Made by a program: the position numbers and the translations under genes. This document shows, piece by piece, positions 59,580-64,000 of a stretch of DNA of 64,000 nucleotides. How positions within the stretch are numbered: the stretch's first letter is position 1; each line of letters begins with the position of its first letter. The notes beneath the pieces are model-generated. The model was not told where the DNA came from, ran no database searches, and worked only from the letters and a program-made list of their open reading frames with translations. Origin of the DNA: Mesobacillus campisalis (GTDB lineage: Bacteria > Bacillota > Bacilli > Bacillales > Cytobacillaceae); contig NZ_LAYY01000004.1 in assembly GCF_000986785.1 (NCBI RefSeq), forward strand, positions 1 to 64,000, read 5' to 3'.

Positions 59580-60221
59580 ATGCAAACTGAAATAATTTAT
59601 GAACTTCGCCGTCCTAAGAATTTAATTCCTGGGAAAAAGTATCCAGCATTGTTTGTCATGCATGGTATAGGAAGCAACGAACAAAATATGCTCTCACTAG
59701 TTAATGGCCTGGAAGATTCCTTCTTTATTTTTAGTGTAAGGGGACATTTAACCCATGGGATGGGATTTGCCTACTTTACCATCCAGGGATATGGAAAACC
59801 ACATCGGGAAGTATTCGATGACGGAATCAAAAGAGTAGCTGAATTTATTGATTATGCATCACTAAATTATGAGATAGACCCCGAACAATTATACTTGATG
59901 GGCTTTAGCCAAGGAGCCATTGTTTCCATGACCTTAGCACTCACGCAAGGAAAGATTAAGGGTGTTGTGGCTCTAAGTGGTTATATTCCTCAATTTGTAA
60001 AGGAAGAATACACAATTAACACAGGTAATTATTTATCGGTCTTTATCTCGCACGGGGAATATGATCAGGTCCTGCCATATGAGTGGGGGAACGAAAATGT
60101 GGAGTATTTTACTAAGCTTGGGGTTCCCGTGACATTTAAATCTTATCCGGAAGGGCACACAGTATCACCAAAAAATCTTCAGGATTTTCAAGCTTGGATT
60201 TTAAATGATTTGCGAAAATAA
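59580..60221 (+). CDS. alpha/beta hydrolase, phospholipase/carboxylesterase family
   Basis: The 213-residue protein has the esterase motifs FVMHGIGSNEQNM (oxyanion region), GFSQGA with nucleophile Ser110, Asp162 in SHGEYDQVLP and His193 in EGHTVSP. It resembles MhqD/YodD-type hydrolases linked to quinone and aromatic-compound resistance. ATG 59580 is chosen because AGGAGG lies about 8 nt upstream; TTG 59574 falls closer to that site. It is the first gene of an operon with a dioxygenase, a hydratase/decarboxylase and a tautomerase, so it may cleave a ring-fission product or ester. Confidence 0.9.
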   Translation: MQTEIIYELRRPKNLIPGKKYPALFVMHGIGSNEQNMLSLVNGLEDSFFIFSVRGHLTHGMGFAYFTIQGYGKPHREVFDDGIKRVAEFIDYASLNYEIDPEQLYLMGFSQGAIVSMTLALTQGKIKGVVALSGYIPQFVKEEYTINTGNYLSVFISHGEYDQVLPYEWGNENVEYFTKLGVPVTFKSYPEGHTVSPKNLQDFQAWILNDLRK

Positions 60222-60259
60222 TCAACCAAACATACAAAAAATAGGGAGGGGAATAAAAG

Positions 60260-61039
60260 ATGATGCCATCATTATTTATTGCTCACGGTGCACCATTAAT
60301 TGCGATTGAAAATAATGAGTATACAAAATATCTAAATCAACTAGGTCAGGACCTTCCTCGTCCAAAAGCTGTTGTTTTGTTTTCTGCGCATTGGGAATCC
60401 AAGGTGCAGCAGGTAAGCCGGGTCCATGAGTATAATACGATTTATGATTTTGGCGGCTTTGATCCGCAGCTTTATACAATTCAGTATCCTGCTCGCGGGG
60501 ATCACGACATTTCAAAAGAAATAGAAGATTTATTTACTGAAAATGGTATTGCTTTTGAAAATGACACATCTCGTGGTCTGGATCACGGTGCATGGGTAGT
60601 ACTTCGTCTGCTTTATCCGAATGCAGATGTTCCGGTAATTGCCATGTCGGTGAATCCAAAGCTTACTACCGAGGAGCAATATAACATCGGAAAATCTCTA
60701 TCGGAGTTAAGAGAAAAGGATATTTTAGTCATCGCCAGCGGGGGCACCGTTCATAATTTAAGAGCCTTAAAGTGGGCTGACAATGGACAGGTTGATTCAT
60801 GGGCACTTGAATTTGATGATTGGCTGGCAAAAAAACTGGAAAACTGGAATGTAGAATCCCTTTTTAACTATGATTCACTTGCACCTCATGCAGCATTGGC
60901 AGTCCCCCCATACGGGAATGAACACTTTATTCCAATCTTTTATGCAATGGGTGCAGCTGCCAACAATCCAAGGGCAACTTTGCTTCATCGCAGTTTTCGA
61001 TATGGAAACCTTAGTCACAGCGTTTGGCAATTTGGGTAA
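60260..61039 (+). CDS. class III extradiol ring-cleavage dioxygenase, DODA type
   Basis: The 259-residue protein has the LigB/DODA-type metal-site motifs: His9 in SLFIAHGAP, His44 in LFSAHWES, HGAWVVLRLLYPNADVPV, GGTVHNLRAL and YGNEHFIPIFYAMGAA. It should use Fe(II) or Zn(II) and O2 to open catechol-type rings. Bacterial DODA (YgiD) proteins have L-DOPA extradiol cleavage activity, so the physiological catechol is uncertain. AGGGAGGGG precedes the ATG, 39 nt after the hydrolase gene. Confidence 0.92.
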   Translation: MMPSLFIAHGAPLIAIENNEYTKYLNQLGQDLPRPKAVVLFSAHWESKVQQVSRVHEYNTIYDFGGFDPQLYTIQYPARGDHDISKEIEDLFTENGIAFENDTSRGLDHGAWVVLRLLYPNADVPVIAMSVNPKLTTEEQYNIGKSLSELREKDILVIASGGTVHNLRALKWADNGQVDSWALEFDDWLAKKLENWNVESLFNYDSLAPHAALAVPPYGNEHFIPIFYAMGAAANNPRATLLHRSFRYGNLSHSVWQFG

Positions 61040-61072
61040 TTTCTTGGAATTTTATTTGAGGAGAATTTTAAC

Positions 61073-61843
61073 GTGGATCTAAATGTCATTGCTAATGAAA
61101 TTTATCGTCATCAGAAAAGTGCTAAAGAGATGGATAAAATTTCAATACGGTACCCCTCTATTACAATTGAGGATGCTTATAAAATTCAGGAAATCAACAT
61201 GGAAAAAGAATTACAAAACAGTGACCAATTTGTTGGCTGGAAAATGGGGCTGACAAGTTTGGCGAAGCAACAATCCGTAGGGGTCAATCAGCCCATTTAC
61301 GGAAGATTGCTAAAGTCTATGGAGATGTCCAATAAGAAACTTTCTATGGAAGGTTTGATTCATCCGCGAGTGGAGCCTGAACTTGCTTTCTTAATGAACA
61401 AAAGACTCGAAGGAAATAATATTACTGAGCAAGAGGTTTGGGAGGCCACTGAAGGGATAATGCCAGCATTAGAGATTATTGACAGCCGTTATAAGGATTT
61501 TTCTTTTAATCTCATGGATGTCGTTGCCGATAATGCTTCCAGTGCAAGGTTTTTGATATCAGAAATAATGTATAAGCCCGGACAGCTTCAATGGGAAAAA
61601 GCAAAGGTACGAATGAAGTTGAATAATCAAGTGGTCCAAGAAGGTAAAGGTTCCGCTGTTTTGGGAAATCCAGTTCGTTCGGTCGTTGAATTGGTCAAAA
61701 TGTTACATGCCTCTGGGCTATGTATTGAGCCCGGTATGATTGTGCTAACCGGTGCAATAACCGAAGCCATTCATGTTTTTAGAGGGGATTCCATTGAGAC
61801 TGAATTTGTTGGGCTTGGTAAAATGGATTTAACAATCATTTAA
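61073..61843 (+). CDS. 2-keto-4-pentenoate hydratase / 4-oxalocrotonate decarboxylase family enzyme
   Basis: The 256-residue protein belongs to the MhpD/DmpH/FAH-like group: VGWKMGLTSLAKQQSVGVNQ, IHPRVEPELAFLMNK with the metal-binding Glu residues, EGIMPALEIIDSRYKDF and VLGNPVRSVVELVKMLH. Hydratases and decarboxylases of this family act on the dienol products of ring cleavage. The adjacent 4-oxalocrotonate tautomerase favours the decarboxylase function. The start is GTG 61073 with AGGAG 8-9 nt upstream, 33 nt after the dioxygenase gene. Confidence 0.9.
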   Translation: MDLNVIANEIYRHQKSAKEMDKISIRYPSITIEDAYKIQEINMEKELQNSDQFVGWKMGLTSLAKQQSVGVNQPIYGRLLKSMEMSNKKLSMEGLIHPRVEPELAFLMNKRLEGNNITEQEVWEATEGIMPALEIIDSRYKDFSFNLMDVVADNASSARFLISEIMYKPGQLQWEKAKVRMKLNNQVVQEGKGSAVLGNPVRSVVELVKMLHASGLCIEPGMIVLTGAITEAIHVFRGDSIETEFVGLGKMDLTII

Positions 61844-61861
61844 CTTTCTGGGGGGTTGGAA

Positions 61862-62056
61862 ATGCCAATTGTACAGGTACACTTGCTGGAGGGCAGATCG
61901 AAAGAATTGAAACAGCAATTGATTGCAGAGATTACAGCCGCCGTTAGCCGGACGTTAGGCAATTCACCTGAAACCATCAGAGTATTATTACATGACGTTC
62001 CACCTGAAAATTGGGGTGCAGCAGGTTTGCCAATGAGTAAAAAACGGGATAAATAA
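61862..62056 (+). CDS. 4-oxalocrotonate tautomerase family protein
   Basis: The 64-residue protein starts MPIVQVHLLEGRSKELKQQL. After Met removal, Pro1 is the catalytic base of this family, so ATG 61862 must be the start even though the frame stays open to 61856. GGGGGG lies upstream. The enzyme ketonises 2-hydroxymuconate or related dienols. It is the last gene of the operon, and a strong terminator follows. Confidence 0.93.
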   Translation: MPIVQVHLLEGRSKELKQQLIAEITAAVSRTLGNSPETIRVLLHDVPPENWGAAGLPMSKKRDK

Positions 62057-62067
62057 GTAACAAATTT

Positions 62068-62098
62068 AAAGGCGCCATGAAACTAATGGCGCCTTTTT
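62068..62098 (+). terminator. terminator of the ring-cleavage operon
   Basis: AAAGGCGCCAT (62068-62078) pairs with ATGGCGCCTTT (62086-62096), with T5 following. Confidence 0.93.
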
Positions 62099-62221
62099 GA
62101 TATGTATTCTTAATGAATCACAATAGTTATAGCCAACGGCTGGGGCAGTAAAGTTGACGAATGAAAAAACTGAAAATATACTTTTATTCGAAAAAGGAGT
62201 CGGAAAAGAGGAGAAATATAG

Positions 62222-62758
62222 ATGATTAAATTAAGATTTTTTGAACGTTCGGATTTTCAACAGCTAATAAACTGGATGGAGTCCCCAGAATTTTTATCGC
62301 AATGGGGAGGTCCGGTGTTTAGTTTCCCATTAACGGAACAGCAGTTGGAGGATTATCTTGAAAATGCGAACCATCATCATTCCCGGGCTTTGGTTTACAG
62401 TGTGTTGGAAAAGGAAACCGGAAGCGTAATAGGACATATATCATTAGGTCATATCGATCGAAACAACAAGTCGGCAAGAGTAGGGAAAGTACTGGTTGGA
62501 GACGCAAAGGTAAGAGGTAAAGGGATAGGTCTGCGTATGATGAAAGAAATCCTCAAAGTTGCATTTGAGGAACTTGAATTACATAGAGTCAGTCTCGGTG
62601 TATTTGATTTTAACGCTTCAGCCATTGCTTGTTATGAAAAAGCAGGGTTTAAAAAAGAAGGGTTGATCCGAGATTACATGAAAAGTGGCAATGAATACTG
62701 GAGTATGTGGGAAATGAGTATATTGGAAGATGAATGGAAAGCAATAAAGAAAGATTAG
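62222..62758 (+). CDS. GNAT-family N-acetyltransferase
   Basis: The 178-residue protein starts IKLRFFERSDFQQLINWMES after the initiator and has GSVIGHISLGHIDRNNKSAR, VGKVLVGDAKVRGKGIGLRM (acetyl-CoA P-loop R/K-G-K-G-I-G) and CYEKAGFKKEGLIRDYM. The substrate is unknown. GAGGAG lies upstream of the ATG. It stands alone after the operon terminator. Confidence 0.92.
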   Translation: MIKLRFFERSDFQQLINWMESPEFLSQWGGPVFSFPLTEQQLEDYLENANHHHSRALVYSVLEKETGSVIGHISLGHIDRNNKSARVGKVLVGDAKVRGKGIGLRMMKEILKVAFEELELHRVSLGVFDFNASAIACYEKAGFKKEGLIRDYMKSGNEYWSMWEMSILEDEWKAIKKD

Positions 62759-62818
62759 GCATAGCATTCCATCCTCAGCACTTCTGTATAGTGAGTATGA
62801 TAATAGGGGGTTTTGTTT

Positions 62819-63286
62819 TTGATTAAAGGCTTATATGAAGCGCATTTACCTGTCAGTAATCTTGAAAACTCGATTGAGTTTTATAAAAAATTAGATTTGG
62901 AAATGGCTTATAGACAAGAAAACTTAGTGTTTTTCTGGATTGATAAAGGAAGAAGCTGGTTGGGATTATGGGAGACAGATAAAGTTCATACACCTTACCA
63001 TCCTTCAATTAGACATGTTGCCTTGCAAATTGATGCAGAGGATATGACTAATATTAAGGGATGGCTGGAAGAAAGAGGGATAGCCGTATCCACTAATTTT
63101 GGATTCCCTCCCGAAAAACAGCCGCTCATATTACCTAACAATCCGCATGCGCATGCAGCTATTTATTTCAAGGACCCCGATGGCAATAGTATTGAATTGA
63201 TTGCTCCGTTAAGGCTGGATTTTCAAGAAGAATTTAAAATGATGACTTTAGAAGAATGGGAACAAAAAAACAAGAATGTGAAGTAA
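62819..63286 (+). CDS. VOC-family (glyoxalase-like) protein
   Basis: The protein of about 155 residues begins IKGLYEAHLPVSNLENSIEF after the initiator, followed by YKKLDLEMAYRQENLVFFWI, HPSIRHVALQIDAEDM and HAAIYFKDPDGNSIELIAPL, typical vicinal oxygen chelate sequence with likely metal ligands His (EAHLPV), His (IRHVAL) and Glu (SIELIA). This resembles the FosB/glyoxalase I-like branch; FosB activity is not claimed. TTG 62819 is chosen because AGGGGG lies 8 nt upstream; TTG 62813 is too close. Confidence 0.88.
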   Translation: MIKGLYEAHLPVSNLENSIEFYKKLDLEMAYRQENLVFFWIDKGRSWLGLWETDKVHTPYHPSIRHVALQIDAEDMTNIKGWLEERGIAVSTNFGFPPEKQPLILPNNPHAHAAIYFKDPDGNSIELIAPLRLDFQEEFKMMTLEEWEQKNKNVK

Positions 63287-63324
63287 TGTACATAAACAAA
63301 GGCTGCGTTGATTCGAATATCCTA

Positions 63325-63355
63325 TAAAAACAACGCCATGAACCACATGGCGTTG
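63325..63355 (-). terminator. terminator of the C39-like remnant
   Basis: CAACGCCAT (63331-63339) pairs with ATGGCGTTG (63347-63355); the minus strand continues with TTTTTAT. Confidence 0.8.
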
Positions 63356-63370
63356 ATTCAGTATGTATTG

Positions 63371-63682
63371 TTAATGAATCACAACAGCCTGGCTGCCCAT
63401 CAGTTCCCCGCTGGCGATAAAATGATCCCGGTCTACTTTACGGTCTTTTTGGCCATACGGATCGTTCACATAGATAAATTCCTTATCAAACCCAGTGATG
63501 ACGACGCTGTGCATCTGGAAGGTCACCTCGACCGGTCCTTCCGGCGTATTCCATGTCTGGAAAGGGGCATGTGGTGAAAGGCTAGCCGTCGTCAGCACCC
63601 AAACCGGTGATTCATTCCTCACTTCATTGAGAAGTTTGGAAAAGGGCAAAAGAAGGTATACGACCGCTTTTTTTCTTCTCAT
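63371..63682 (-). pseudogene. C39-like cysteine peptidase remnant with internal deletion
   Basis: The C-terminal part has the Peptidase_C39_2 pattern PVWVLTTASLSPHAPFQTW, MHSVVITGFDKEFIYVNDPY and GELMGSQAVVIH. The N-terminus (from ATG 63682 with GGGAG upstream) reads RRKKAVVYLLLPFSKLLNEV, a signal-peptide-like start that runs directly into the distal half. The region that should contain the catalytic cysteine is absent, so the gene has probably lost a central segment. The open frame also extends to 63742 but without a binding site. Confidence 0.72.
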
Positions 63683-63879
63683 CCCCCTAACTCCCTTTCT
63701 ATTTGTGCACCATCTTCCTTTACCCCGCCGAGCAAAAAGCAAACCTTAAGAATAGAATATTGGTAGGATCTTTTAACAATATATAGGGGTTTACAATAAT
63801 TTTGTACTTACAAACTGGGAAATGGATTAATATAGAAATATAGGATAAATTTTTACATTAAACTAATGGGAGGGTGGCT

Positions 63880-64000
63880 ATGAATAAATATCTAAAACTC
63901 ATACTTGGGTTTTTGGCTGCCATCTTAGTCGGTATTGGGCTGCTTGTAGCGGTCTTTATATTTGAAATGAAGCCTGATAAAGATGAGGAAGAAAAGATAA
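63880..64000 (+). CDS. membrane-anchored protein, N-terminal part (cut by window end)
   Basis: ATG 63880 has GGGAGGG about 5 nt upstream. The visible part reads NKYLKLILGFLAAILVGIGL after the initiator, one N-terminal hydrophobic helix, followed by a charged segment (KPDKDEEEK). It is a signal anchor or lipoprotein-like start; the rest lies outside the window, so no family can be assigned. Confidence 0.75.
   Translation, partial: MNKYLKLILGFLAAILVGIGLLVAVFIFEMKPDKDEEEKI

Overview
The window looks like a chromosomal segment from a low-to-moderate GC, endospore-forming Bacillaceae bacterium (Bacillus, Mesobacillus or Neobacillus type). Support comes from the parE-parC pair with Gram-positive-type sequences, the rbsRKDACB order known from Bacillus subtilis, an adhR/adhA pair, GerPA/GerPF-like spore proteins, a sigma-B-type promoter, Fur boxes, AGGAGG ribosome binding sites with frequent GTG/TTG starts, and many strong hairpin-plus-T terminators. 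No rRNA, tRNA, CRISPR array, complete insertion sequence or prophage was recognised.

Layout. 1-9.7 kb: a 52-bp tandem repeat, a membrane-anchored subtilase (minus), topoisomerase IV parE-parC, an AGCS amino-acid/sodium symporter, a secreted FG-GAP-like protein and a staygreen-family protein. 9.7-16 kb: a four-unit palindromic repeat element, an alpha/beta hydrolase, unknown and membrane proteins (CBO0543, two DUF421), then two spore-germination-type proteins and a frameshifted small heat shock protein gene behind a sigma-K-like promoter. 16-21.4 kb: an RsbR-like STAS protein with a sigma-B promoter, DUF2200, an SRPBCC protein, adhR/adhA and an MFS permease. 21.4-27.2 kb: a lantibiotic-immunity-like ABC exporter with its own two-component system, then a DUF3231 protein. 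27.3-34.9 kb: L,D-transpeptidase, a WrbA-like flavoprotein, an M14 carboxypeptidase, a run of very small genes, a second CBO0543 protein, an SDR and a VOC protein. 35-45.7 kb: membrane and metabolic singletons, a HesB/IscA-like gene interrupted by an in-frame TGA at the position of the family's cysteine, the tRNA hydroxylase gene trhO, two tiny genes and a YwaF-type membrane protein. 45.8-51 kb: a siderophore ABC importer divergent from a YcgT/IruO-type reductase, with two Fur boxes between them. 51-56.9 kb: the complete ribose operon behind a perfect cre site. 57-64 kb: acetyltransferases, a DUF1232 protein, a spore-type small protein, a four-gene ring-cleavage operon, and a decayed C39 peptidase next to a gene cut by the window end.

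Functional units. The importer and YcgT-like reductase form an iron acquisition module (uptake plus reductive release) under Fur. The ribose operon imports, isomerises and phosphorylates ribose under RbsR/CcpA. ABC genes 21.5-23.9 kb and the two-component genes 23.95-26.1 kb form a self-regulated envelope-stress or antimicrobial-peptide defence. AdhR-AdhA is an aldehyde-responsive alcohol dehydrogenase unit. The hydrolase, DODA-type dioxygenase, hydratase/decarboxylase and 4-oxalocrotonate tautomerase genes form an aromatic or quinone detoxification operon.

The most notable observation is the HesB-like gene at 42243-42548 (minus). Codon 33 is TGA in an otherwise intact frame with a good ribosome binding site, and a 6-bp hairpin with a G-starting loop lies 29 nt downstream, which fits my recollection of the bacterial SECIS model. 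It may be a selenoprotein; a nonsense mutation remains the alternative. Two dispersed repeat families also stand out: a REP-like motif (core GGGGACGGTTCT), seen about eleven times between 29.1 and 50.9 kb, mostly next to gene ends, and a roughly 190-bp element of four palindromic units present in two copies with matching spacing.
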